DNA from: Ziziphus jujuba
Lineage: Eukaryota; Streptophyta; Magnoliopsida; Rosales; Rhamnaceae
NCBI RefSeq assembly: GCF_031755915.1
Contig: NC_083386.1
Coordinates: 8,060,001-8,124,000 of the forward strand
Reading direction: 5' to 3'
Length of the DNA stretch: 64,000 nt
The notes under the pieces were generated by a model. The model was not told the origin of the DNA. It searched no databases and worked only from the letters and a program-made list of their open reading frames with translations. Positions 13,059-25,168 of the stretch are shown here, piece after piece (the first letter of the stretch is position 1; each line of letters begins with the position of its first letter). Made by a program: the position numbers and the translations under genes.

Positions 13059-13905
13059 TTTTTTTTCTTTTACATCTTCATATTTCAAATCCCAAATCAA
13101 ATTGTAAGTTGTAACCCTAAACTAAATATTTACCTTTGTTGCCGCCCACCACCGGTCCATCACCATCACCATTATATATATATATTTTTTTACATCCCCA
13201 TCATATATATATATCTACATATATTATATCCAATTGTTACTTATATATATATATATATATATGTTTAAATATAATTTATTGCTAATTTTATTGTTTTGAT
13301 CTTTGTAGAGCTTACAGAATCAACTAAAATTAGTGAACCTGTCAACATTGATTGACTTATGATTTACCAGAGTTTTAAGGTTAAAAAACAAAAAGGAATT
13401 ATGCATTGACTTATGATTTACCAGAGTTTTAAGGCTAAAAAACAAAAAGGAATTATGCATTGATTCTTGAGTGAATGAATTTTGACGAATGTATTATTTT
13501 ACATTATTTGTTCTAACAATTTTAATTTGATTTTATAGGAGTGAGATGATGATATTAATGTTTTTTATTTAATAAGTACATGATGTGTATCATTTGCTAC
13601 ATTTTCTTTATTTTCTATTGTAGACTATATTGTATTATTCTAATTGTATTTTATGTTTGGATAATTATAATTTATTATTTATATTTTATATTTGAAAAAA
13701 AATTTATTTGTATTATATATTTATAAATTAGTAGATTTCAAACTGATCAACCAATCCAAATCAACCCGATCATAAATGGTTTGGTTTGGTTTGGATTTAA
13801 TGTTTCAATGATTTGGTTTGGATTGTAAATTAAAAAAAACGATATGTATGGATTGGATTGTATTTTGATCCAAAACCGAACCAACCCAATCCATATCCAC
13901 CGCTA
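12789..13905. mobile_element. Non-autonomous hAT-like element (about 1.1 kb)
   Basis: The left end TAGTATGGATAAAATCC and the reverse complement of the right end, TAGCGGTGGATATGGATTGG, are similar inverted termini. Both are followed by many copies of short AATCCAAT/TTGGATTG-type motifs (12800-12910 and 13745-13895), the subterminal pattern of plant hAT-like elements. The flanking octamers CACAAAAG (12781-12788) and CATAAAAA (13906-13913) match at six of eight positions and may be a decayed target duplication. The interior is AT-rich with no transposase. Confidence 0.5.
13351..13458. repeat. 54-bp tandem duplication
   Basis: Two nearly identical head-to-tail copies start with ATTGACTTATGATTTACCAG at 13351 and 13405. 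They differ by a single visible base (GGTTAAAA versus GGCTAAAA). They lie inside the hAT-like element. Confidence 0.9.
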
Positions 13906-15492
13906 CATAAAAAACAATATTCAGCTTTCCAGTGGAGCTTGGAGGCAGAACTAGGATGATTAAGACTGGAAATAACAAACTGTGCATCGCATTCACAAGA
14001 CTGGAAGTAACAACTATTATATTTGAAATCTTTCACGATCACCATTTGAAATTTTTGTTGGTCATCCACTCTCTGTCTTGACAACGGTCTGCTTTTTTAG
14101 AATTTTTTTTTTAAAATTTTGTATTGGACTATTAGACAATGATTAAGTTCTTCTCAAAATGACAAATTTGCCACTATTATATGTTCAATTGCACTATACT
14201 AGCTAGCTTCTTTTAGTAACAAAATTACAATTTTCTAAATTAAAAATGCTGACTTTTAATTCCTACATCAAAATTAGAAAAATAAAAAATAAAAAAATCC
14301 GCAAAATACACTACTCTTGTAAACTAATATATTCCCATTAAAAGTAATAATGCATACTTACATAAGAGTCCCTATTACTTGGGTGTTTAGTGTTTTTTAA
14401 TGTTAAATAGTTTTGTTTAAAAAATTATGTACAAGAGAAGTGAGAAAATAAAAGGTAAGAAGATGGTGCTTTTGTAATTTAAAAAAATATAAAAAAATAT
14501 AAAAAATGGCAAAACATATAGAGTGATAAATATTAATTGATTTATTAAATATTTTTATATTTTTTTTTTAAAAAAAAGGGCTCACCAAAAGTCCACATGA
14601 GAAATAACGTAATTTATTAAATTTTAAGGAAAATTAATTGAAAGTCGAAAGTCTGAAAAACATGTTAGAAATTAAAACTAATAATGGACACATTATAGAC
14701 ACATGGAGAATTAAAGTTAAAAGTAACCGGCGGGGTGCAAAACCACAAAGCCAAATCCAAGTGCATGAAGGCCATTTGGAGCAAGCGACAAGCGGTGATC
14801 GTCAGCAACCACTGTTACGTTGCTCAAAGCTGAAAATGGGACTCACGGGGCTAAAGGAAAAGAAGGGAAACGTGTAATATGACTTGTGCAGAGAAAAGTT
14901 AGAGTTATCATTTCGTTTTGCTTGGCAGTGAATATATACAGCTATGTGTACTAGAGATATGGATTACACCTAGATGCTTTAGTAGGTTACTTATGAGTTA
15001 ACATACAAGATATTTATCCAAATAGTACAAGCTATTATGCAAAGGATAAGTTTCTTCAAAACACCAGATAATATCTACCAGATAATGCCCATACACATCA
15101 TATGTTGTTCATCCGTTTAGGAGCTTTGAGACTTGGTTGTTATCTTGACATTATCAAAAATGAAATGTTAATATTTTATGGTTAGAAATATTAAATATAA
15201 TTTAATTATGAATTGGCGAATTTTTTTGAAACCTAAGTGTAATTGTAGGTATTTAGTAAAAAAAAAGAAAAAAAAAGAAAAAGTGTAATTGTAGGTATAT
15301 TTTATATGAACTGTAAGATGTTAGCATTAATTGAAATTTAATTTTTTTTTTTTATTTTGAACATTTTCAAATAGTATTTTAATAGGAGATGTGAGTGATA
15401 TTATGCTAAAAGATATGAATAAAATAATAAAGAAAGAATATGATAAGGTTGATGATAATTGCAAAATTCAAAAATAAATTAATAATATTTTT

Positions 15493-15522
15493 AAAATAAA
15501 ATAAAATAAAATAAAATAAAAT
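15493..15522. repeat. (AAAAT)n pentanucleotide repeat
   Basis: Six copies of a five-base unit read directly from the sequence. Confidence 0.85.
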
Positions 15523-16373
15523 TAACTTTTATATTTAAATATAAATTAATTAAATGATAATAATTTATTACTGCTAAATATCCTAATAGACTTTTTAGTG
15601 TCCTAACCCTATTTGTTCCTTTTCACTTTTTGGCGGACAGCTGCTTATGGTGTTTTGTTACTACTCTCCTGCCTTTAAAAAAGTGGTAGGTTATTTCAAA
15701 AAAAAAAAAAAAAAAAAGTAACAATAATAAAGTGGTAGATTTTATCACAAATATTCTCCATGATAAAATTTTACCCTTAAATAGTTATAGGAAGTTGCAT
15801 CGTTTTTAAAATCAAAATATCTATCATAAATCAAAATATCTATCATTAGACTAAGACATACTTAAGGGATTGAATAGTTTGTCACATAATAGATTTGTTA
15901 TTTATGACTTTTTCAGTTTATGTGAAAATTTTAGTTGAGATATTTAATTTTATTTTTTATATTAAAATTTTTAAAATAATTTTTTTAATAATAATTAATT
16001 AAATTATTATTTGGCATATAAATTTTATTTGTGATTGATCATTAATAGTAATAAATAATATTTTTTTTAAAATTTTTTATATATAGAAATAGTTTCAAAA
16101 AAAAATTATGAAATAAAAGAGCTATTTTGCAATAAAAATTAAATTTAGACTTATGTTTTTAAAATTTAAAATATATAAAATTCACAAAATAGAGAAAGTG
16201 CAGGTGTAGTTTTGTTTTGTTTTCTCTCTTGAATTAGAAAAGATAATAAATTTTATCTTCTGTTATTTAGTAATAAAATGGTAAGATAGAAATTACAAAA
16301 GTTTCATTTAATTTTAATTCCCCTAATTTATGTGAGGAGCTTCTAAGAGAAACTATCTCATTTTATTTTATTT

Positions 16374-16408
<35 letters not shown>

Positions 16409-19400
16409 TATTTAAATTGGAGTTTGGAGATTCTAAATCAGGATCATTGTTTAAGTAAAACAATGGGTTTGCCAGGCAAAAGTTTTATTCAAGACCGAAT
16501 ATTACGATGCATATAGATAAATGTATAGTTGTGAGGAAATTAACCACATTTAATTAACTTTGACTAAAAACTATTATTTGAAGGTTTAAAACTATTTTTA
16601 TATTACAACTTGAAAGAGGAATTTTTTTTATCTAAGTTGAAGGTGCATTCTCTATGATTATATGGTTGGGCTAAATCCACGAATACTTAAAAGTTTAAAA
16701 CTAATCTTTGAGAAGTAATTATCAAAACATCTAAAAAATTCTCAAATATATTACATACCAAAAGTTCTTGATTCTCCTTTTTCATTTAAAATCATATATT
16801 TTTTTTTTCAATTTGAAGAATTCATTTGGTATGATTGATGAAAATAGAACTTTAAACTGTAGAATTTTATATAATATATATTTTTTAAAAAATAATTTTT
16901 ATTAAAAAATGAATAAGTATTTTGTTGTAAATAAAAAAACTGTATTAAATGTTCATTAAGCTGTATTAAAAGAAGAAATTTTTTAGAAAATCTCAAAATT
17001 TGGACTTATTTAAAATAACTTAAAAAAATTTATTCTTTTATCAATAAATACATATTTAACATTTGCCAAACATCTTTATTTTTCTGATAAAAAAACATTT
17101 AGCCTCAAATAAAAATTTTAAATAAAAAAAAATTCTGCCAAAACAGAAGCAAGAAATAAAGATCATTGTAATGACTATCTTAATTAGATAATGATCCACC
17201 ATTTTTGGATAAAGTTCAAGAAGATTCAACTTGTTTCTAATGGGCTGAAATAGATAGTAGGAAATGATGCTGCATTTTTAACATCCGTATATAGATATGT
17301 ATAACGTTGCATTAATTTTGTCCATAAGATTATAATTTTAAAGTAGATAGTGGAGATCAGAAGACGATGATGGCATCTTTTACTTGAAAATATAATTTAT
17401 TTATTTTTAAATTATTATTTGGAAAGAAAAGGCATATTAGCAACTTCACGTTTTACATGGCGCAATTTAATTGCATCCACAACACTTCGATCAAGTCAGA
17501 TGCAAAACAAAAATCTATTATAATGGAAGCAAGATAATTAGATGTGTTTGACTTTCTGCAAACAATTATACCGAAATCCTCCAAGACAAATAATCCAAAA
17601 AATCTTTTACCACAAAAAATAATCCAAAAATCTAAACAAAATAGTTTTGTAAGCTTCTAATTAGACTATAGAAATATAGCAGAATTTTTTTTTTCTTCAC
17701 TTTTTCTTTCTCTGGGTCGAATAGTTTAAGCTGTGTAATGTATAGTGACAGAGAAGATCCCCTAAGCAAACCCCCACAATATATAGCATTTTTATGGGTG
17801 AGTACCCCACAATGTATAGTAGAATGTGTGTAGGAGCTTCCACTTCACGTTCTCCATAAACCAAGTCAAAGATTCTTTAGCCAGAGAATAAAAAAAAGAA
17901 AAATTAGATTATACAAAGGTAATGGGCAATTTGAATTATAGCAATTGTGAACTATCTTCTCAGATTTTGATTATAAAAAATAACATTAATTAAAACGAGC
18001 ATCAACTTTTTTATCTACTTCTTTCATCATTATATATGACATTGTTATATTGGTCTGTCTGATATTTATTTATCTGTGTATTCAAGTTATATTCCAAATT
18101 TTTGTTTTAATTTATTTAATGTTCACTTCACATGTTGTTCTTAAAAGAAAAAAAAAAAATGAAAAATCATAATATAAAAAGATTTCAAAAGCCAGACCAG
18201 AGTGATAGTTTGACTGGGAAGCAACCAAAGAGAACACCATCATCTTTTTAGCCAGTCCATTTCCATTTTTTTCTTTTTCATTTTTGGGTATTAATTTTGG
18301 GAAGTCTGATATCCAAAATGGATAATTTGTCTGCCAAACACTGCAAAAAACCCACTGTGCTATTTGCTGTAAGTTGTCAGCAGCCTCAATTACTTTGTGC
18401 AGCAGCGGTGAAGGAGGCAATGGCCATGGTATGGGCAAAAATCTTATCAGTTCATGGCCAATCAAGAAGCCCCTTCAGTTTTTATATTATAAAGATTTTG
18501 GGTCCACAGAATCAATAAAAGTCTTCTTGTTTTTAGGCCCCCAATGCCTATATCCACAGGGACATATCTTCCTTCCACTTTTGCTGGAAAATTGGAATTG
18601 ATCAAAATTTTTTCTTTCTTTTTAATTTTATAATTTTTGTGGATGTGTACAATATTGCTTTTTGTCAGTCCATTAAACTGTGACTTAATAAGGAATTTTT
18701 TGACATTGGAATGTGTTGGATTCTTGTTATACCTTCCACTTTTAAAATAACACTGCTACTGCTTTCACAGAATCTGGGCGTGTGATAAACACATAATTAT
18801 TCTACCATGTATCAGCACAAATGCCATTGAAGATCACTATGAATGATAATACTCCAAGGTTCATATTTGGGTTGGATTCTCCATCGGTGCTTCTTACTCA
18901 AATCCCATTTGGTTTTTGGGTTTTGCTCCTTTTTTTTTTTTGCAATCCCAATTGGCCATTTCAAGGCTAGAAAGGCGCTTTTTTTATTTTTTATTTTTTA
19001 TTTTACTTTTAACACCTTTTTGCTCTCGCTGATGTTACTTGTTGAAGTTCATCTGATGCGTGTCAACATGTTGGCGATGGAAATTTGAATTTTGGATTAT
19101 CTTCAACTTCTGTATATTATGAACATAATATAGAAGTTATCTAAAGAGAACTTGAGATTTGAATTATGGTCTGCAATTACTTTGCAGGTTAGGTAACTTG
19201 AAGTTCTAAAACTTCATTTTTAATGAATTAATCAAACTATTTTCTACAAAATTCTGGCCTAAGTTGTATGACTTGGCATAATTCTATTGAGGAAGATGGA
19301 ATTGATATGGTCAAAATAATTAAATACTCCTAATAAAATAAATTCAAGATAAACCAACCAAACTACACGTAACCCATCAAAAGCCACAATCACGTGCACG

Positions 19401-19699
19401 TTTAGTCCTAAAATTTGGTTAGGCCTTTCTCATGTGGAAATGTTAGCTTACTTCATTCAAACCCCGAAGTTCATGTTTCATTCTATATGAGAAGTTTATG
19501 TGTCATTCTATATGAGAAAGAGAGAGAAATTATTATTTTTTAATTGTTCGTAGATATATTAGAATGCTTGTCACATGGCCTCCATCAAATTGGAAATCGC
19601 CATTTTGTAAACCTAATGTCTAACCTGGATGGTCTAGTAACCTAGATACTTTAGAGTTTTAGCATTCATACTGGCCATTCTTTCTATTTTCGTTCTCTC

Positions 19700-19850
19700 T
19701 TATGGCCCAGTGATTAGGCTCCCAATTATCATGTCTCTCATTCAAACCAGGAGTCAAATCCTGTTATTGGATTTTACAACCAATGCCTAAACATGGTCTC
19801 ATGGTCAAACTACAATGTTTGATTGAGTTCTAATTATGTATTAAAAAACA
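19700..19850 (+). mobile_element. Possible tRNA-derived SINE relic
   Basis: TGGCCCAGTGATTAGG (19703-19718) resembles a Pol III box A and GAGTCAAATCC (19751-19761) resembles a box B, at roughly tRNA-like spacing. The segment ends in an A-rich stretch near 19845. The box B is imperfect, the fold is not a tRNA and no target duplication was found. A chance match remains possible. Confidence 0.3.
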
Positions 19851-21010
19851 AAGCATGCTCGTATATAACACTAACAAAGTGGAAGGTACGGTCTTTTATT
19901 ATTCTATGTAGTGTTAGGTAAGCAAAATTAGCAAATATGGTAAGATTACAATACCATGACAAATAGTTTTTGTTTTTGGGAAATATGTAAAATTAGGGGA
20001 GAGGAATTTTATATCTCTAATCAAATTGAAGATTTGAAAGTTAAAATATGTGATAATTTCTATACGGGTTGTCCTCAATGAACAATGTTTTGTCTCCTTT
20101 ATGAAGTTTTATTATATAAAACCATTTCAAATTCTATGTTATCCCATTAAAAAAAGTACATTCAATTTGCTTTTTGTTTATGATGGTTCTAAAAGTCATT
20201 ACTTTAAAAATATTTTTTATATTTTGCCAATAGATATGATAAAAAAGGATAACAATGAAGAACATTGGGGGCCCATATTCCTTGGACCTGTCAATCCGTG
20301 GTCCCAAACATGTATAAAAGAAAACGAGGTCAAATCCAGCTTTCTGGCACCTCATTTTCACTTTAGTTTTGGTATTTTAACGTGTGTCTCAAACATCAAG
20401 CTCTAATGTAATTTTCTTACTACCCAATTAAAGGAAAAAAAAAAAAAAAAAAAGTGAAAGAGAAAAAGGTTCAGCCTTGTACCATTTATGAGTTCCCTTT
20501 CTATTATTTTTAATTTTGGGTAAGTTATTACTTATTTTTGCAAACTATTAGAAGTGGGCAATAGAAGGAATTGATTAAAAATGAAATTTAAAGATAATTT
20601 TCTACAGTTTTTCAAATACAAATTCATATGTGCAGAGTGTAATACTATAGGCAACAAATTTATTTGTCAAAATTTGGACAATAAATATACGGAAAATTAT
20701 TATTTGTTTACAAATTAATAATGTGCAAAAGTAGAAATAGGCGAGACCTCTACAAACTAATAAAATAGAGTAATATTTGTTGATAGGTAAAAATATGATG
20801 ATTCCAATCTTATTGATTTGTAAAACTCGTCAATTAAAGAGGAAGCTGTTAATATGCTAATGCTAGTTAAAAAAAAAAAAAAATCTTTTTTCAAATTTTC
20901 AAGTTATTAATTAAATTATTATTATTATTATTATGAATACTGCTATTGTTATTATTATTTTACAGAAATTTAACTAAGTTAAAATGGGCTAAAAGAAACT
21001 AAAACCTAAG

Positions 21011-21090
21011 TTGAAAGCCCAAATCAATGAAAAGAGAGAAAAGGAGTCGAAAGACCAAATGAAAAGAGAGAAAAAGAGTTGAAAGCCCAA
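21011..21090. repeat. Short tandem repeat, about 2.3 copies of a 34-36 bp unit
   Basis: The motif TTGAAAGCCCAAATCAATGA followed by AAAGAGAGAAAAGGAGT recurs with small changes at 21011, 21047 and 21079. The following 200 bp contain a TATA-like TTTATATAAGCCC near 21173 and might be part of an old LTR, but no partner LTR is visible. Confidence 0.6.
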
Positions 21091-23059
21091 GGAAAAATGA
21101 AATCACTTGAGTCTATTCCAAACAAGAAGCCCATAACTACATTGAACGGGATGCTTCTCTAGCCCATTCCTTCTTTATATAAGCCCAAATTAAACTTTAC
21201 ATTGGGGCCTAGGGCTTAAATCTTTTCATATTTATGGACTTTATCAAAATCGATGTGGTTCACACGAAGAATCATAAATTTATGTCATGATCCAGGGCTT
21301 TTGGTTAAAAAGAATATATATATGAAATATTTTAGTTTTTACTGTTTAGTTAGGTAGTTAGACTTTTGAAATTAATTTTCAGAAAAGTTTTCAAACTTTT
21401 TCTAATTCTTTCTTTTAAATCATTTTTATCAAATCACATTAAGATTTAGAACTTTAAAGTTTAAAATAAAAGTATTCTAAAAGTTTTTATTGAACAAATA
21501 TAAATATAAATATATAGGGAATTGAAATTAACTTTTCTTAAGGTTTTCCAAAATTTTCCTCAATCTTTACGATTTCCGTCAATATTTTGGATCAGATTGC
21601 ATTTTTTTTTTTTTGGGTCAATATTATAACTCATCACAAGAAGGGATATTTAAATCACAACAAGTTTAAACTTTGTATCTAAAGGTGTATTCTCGATAGC
21701 TAATTTTAACCATTAGCCAAGTTTATAAATACAAATTATCTTGAGATTTAGAATTTTAAAGTTTAAAAGAAAGTATTCTAAAAAGTTTTTTTGAACATAG
21801 CTAATTATTAACTTTTAGAAAAGTTTTCCATAATCTTTATAATTTCCCTTAAATTTCCCTTACCATCTATAATTGAAAATTTTCATGTATAATTTAATAA
21901 AATCAATAGTAGATTTCAATTTTTTTTTCAAAATTTTGGGATCCAAACTCTAAACATAGAATGTAAGGTAATATTATAAATTATAAACATTGTTTTTCAT
22001 GTGTGATGGGAGTGGGCTATATTTTTATGGTAAATGTTCCTATAAATTTTATGAAATTTTGGATAGTGATTTTTCATCTTTGTACAAAATTTTTTACAAA
22101 TTAAAAACTAGTCACCTAATGAGATAGTGTTCTCTTCATGTATTATAAATTATTATTATTATATTAGAGGTGGGGATTAAAATTCAGAATTTTTATGTAA
22201 GTGAACAACTATTTTCAATTGGGTTAAGGTAATAGAAAATAAAAGCTATTAATTATTATCATGGTTAGCAACTTATTGTAATTGCATGAGGAAAACATGT
22301 AGATCACAATGTTTTATAATTTAATAATTTTTAAAAAACGGATTATGTCTTATCCTCTAAATGATCACTCCTATCTATATATTGATACTTTCATTTATTT
22401 ATTGAAAGACAAAAAGTATCATCATGTGCGTGTGCTACCTCATGATGTTATGAAACTTGAAATCAGCATCCAATTGAGTCAAACATATTTGATATGTTAA
22501 AAAAGTCAATATATATTTTGAAAAGATAATATGAGAAATTATGTTACATGATAACCATTAGAGTTATCATTCTTACAAAAGTTGTTGGTGACAAAATACC
22601 ACTTGTTACATTAATTTTCAATCTTAAAATTGTCATCACATTCACATTCACATTTCCCACATGTTCTCTTCCAAAATGTGCCTCACAAAAAATTATAGTT
22701 TAATCATTCATATTGCAAATAGCAACGAAACTATTAAAATTAATGCTTTCTTTGCTTTTCAACCATTTTTCCTACCATACATAAAATTATTTGAGAAGGG
22801 AAAGCAAGCAGAGAAGAAAAAAGGAATCCAATAATTATTTTTCCCAATTATCATGGAGAAATAGTAAATAGCAGCTGATTTTTCCTGAGAAAAAGTATTA
22901 GGTTCTAAATTAGAAAATTAAAATCTCAATAAATGCTAAGTCCAAAGTTAAAAATCAAAAAATTGAGCAAATCAAATTTTCTCCAAAATGGGATCAAGCA
23001 ATTCAATTTCAATAAGTATACGTTTGACCACATTGAATTGCAGGCCATAAATGCCCTTT

Positions 23060-23400
23060 CTGACGTGGCAATTTAATCTTATCCAAAACTCTTACCCAAG
23101 AGGCGGCTGAACCGAAAATGCAAAAAATCCAAGTGCAGAACACGTGTCGCATAGAAATATCAGCCACGTAGGCAATTTGCAGCGGAGAGTGAGAGTGTAA
23201 TTTTGTTTTGTAGTGAGGAGTGGTTGGTTCGGTGGAGCTTCTAGAGAGAGAAACAAAGCAACAAAAAACGAGAGAGAGAGATGGATTGGTGGAGCGGTCA
23301 GCTTTCAAAGGTGACAGCTGTGTGACAGACATGTACGGACACGTCAACATCTGTTTCTCTCTCCTCACTTTCTCTCTCTAAATAAAAAGGGAGGCGGTTG
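23060..23400. promoter_or_regulatory. Promoter-like island with four ACGT-core elements
   Basis: The segment is clearly richer in G+C than the 20 kb around it. It carries TGACGTGGCA (near 23061), a palindromic G-box ACACGTGT (near 23140), CCACGTAGG (near 23164) and GACACGTCA (near 23338), which are the core of ABRE/G-box sites bound by bZIP and bHLH factors. A TATA-like CTAAATAAAAAGGG follows near 23378. No gene can be read downstream on the plus strand: the ATG at 23281 opens only a 14-codon frame. It may be the promoter of a non-coding RNA, of a lost gene, or a chance cluster. Confidence 0.35.
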
Positions 23401-24953
23401 CCGACACCTCACCAGTGCCACCACCAGACAGCCACGGACTGGTCAAAAGCTTTTGCTGCTTTGCGTCACCTGAATTAAATAATATTTATTTTTATTTATA
23501 AATATTATTTAATATTTTATTAATGGAGTGTTTTAACAAAGTTTTTTATTTTTTATTTTTTTATATGAGAAAATTAAAATGAGATTTCCGTACTTTCATT
23601 TTAAATTAAATAATCTTTGCAATTTTTTTTTTTAATGTTAAATTTCAATGACACATAATTATACTGTAATTTTGTTTTATTATGGCCACGTCATGCGTTC
23701 GATCCACAGCGTGTGTTTTGAAAGAAAAATTTAATGAGAATAAATTTGTCAAAACTTTTTTATATTAAATAGTTGTTAAAATTATTATTAAATGAAATAA
23801 TATAGAATTAAACTAAAGTGGATTCACAGGATTCAGATTTATGTGTGCAATGTGTTTCAGTCTAAAATAATCTTAAATTAAGAAAGAGATTTTTTTGGTT
23901 ACACATATAACTAGTAAATTTACCATTTTGGACCCAAAAAAAAAAAAAGAGAAGAAAGTATGTTAGAGTAATCAAATGTACAATGTGATAAACATAGAGA
24001 TGCCATATATGCATGAAATTTCAAATTTAATAGGATCAATATGGTTAAGTAAAGTTGATTTATCATACCTCCATACATAATATTGTAGAAAAGTGAAAAA
24101 TTTTTGGGTTTAAGTAAACCTAATAATAATAATAATAAAATTAAATAAACAAGCTTTAAGGTCCTAGATTTGAGTAGCCTCAATAATCAAAGAAAATAAA
24201 ATGATATGAGGCTCAAACTAAAATAATAATAATAATAAAATATATATATATATATGAAAGCTTTAGGTATTATATATGCATGCAAATTTTCTTTTCATTT
24301 TTTGTTTTACTGTTAAGACTTCTTTTAATAACTATTGATTCACTTTCGCCAAATAATCAAAGAAAAAAAGAAGACATAAAGCTCAAATTGAATATATATA
24401 TATTAGGTATTACATACATACGTTACTCTTTACTTTTTGTTTTGCTATTAAGGGTTTATTTAGTAAAGCTTATGACGTAGGAGTTTTGGTTGTAAAGCTT
24501 ACAATAAAATTTATGTAAGATAAGCTTCGTTTAAAAACTAATGAGTATTTGATTATCAATTTATAAAGTGTTTAGGATAATTTATTTAATGCTTTTGAGC
24601 TTCCCATATAAATTTAAAGTAGAGGTTTTTTAAAGAAGCCTAAAATTCTAGCTTCTCTATTTGAGTTTAAAATAAAAGGGTATTTTTTTTTTATTAACAA
24701 ACATTTATTGACGTGTAGTAAACACTTCTTTATTTTTTTTTATTTTTTTAAGTTTGAGAGCATATATCAATTAATAAGTATTTTTTGCTAAGAAAATAAG
24801 ACATACCAATCAGAAGCTAAATTTTTTTTCCTAAATAGAATTTTAACATGTCATAAAATCCATATTAAATAATTAATTGTTTTATAAAAGAAAATCTAAT
24901 TCTAAAAATATGAGGTTAAATAAAAAAAAAAAAAAACCAAATTCAACCTGATT

Positions 24954-24958
<5 letters not shown>

Positions 24959-24985
<27 letters not shown>
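24959..24985. repeat. (AT)n microsatellite
   Basis: About 13 AT units. A second run lies at about 25104-25127, just outside the hAT-like element. Confidence 0.9.
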
Positions 24986-25168
24986 GGGCAGCATAACCAT
25001 GACAAATTTAAAACTGGAAAAGGAGGTGATGATACATTAGGATGCTCCATACGGTGGCTTCAAAAACTTGTTCAATTTGGTTAACTGTGTTAGTTGAATG
25101 CCTATATATATATATATATATATATATTACATGTATATTAATAATATATAAATAGAGTATATGTGTGC

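Larger units (their letters stand above)
13906..25160. other. Gene-poor AT-rich spacer
   Basis: Over eleven kilobases without a recognisable gene. The open frames (for example 14638-14877, 18112-18465, 18297-18518, 20050-20406 and 23009-23368) show no family motif, no partner exon and no coding-like base use. Items with some structure are listed apart: a pentanucleotide repeat, a SINE-like segment, a short tandem repeat near 21 kb and a promoter-like island near 23.2 kb. (AT)n runs lie near 16378, 24243 and 24959. Confidence 0.6.

Noticed and set aside
20050..20406. 118-codon frame in the gene desert
   Set aside because: AT-rich codon use, no domain, no promoter or splice partner; a similar open frame exists on the other strand.
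23009..23368. 119-codon minus-strand frame in the G-box island
   Set aside because: It has no recognisable domain and overlaps the cluster of promoter motifs; more likely a by-product of the local GC content.
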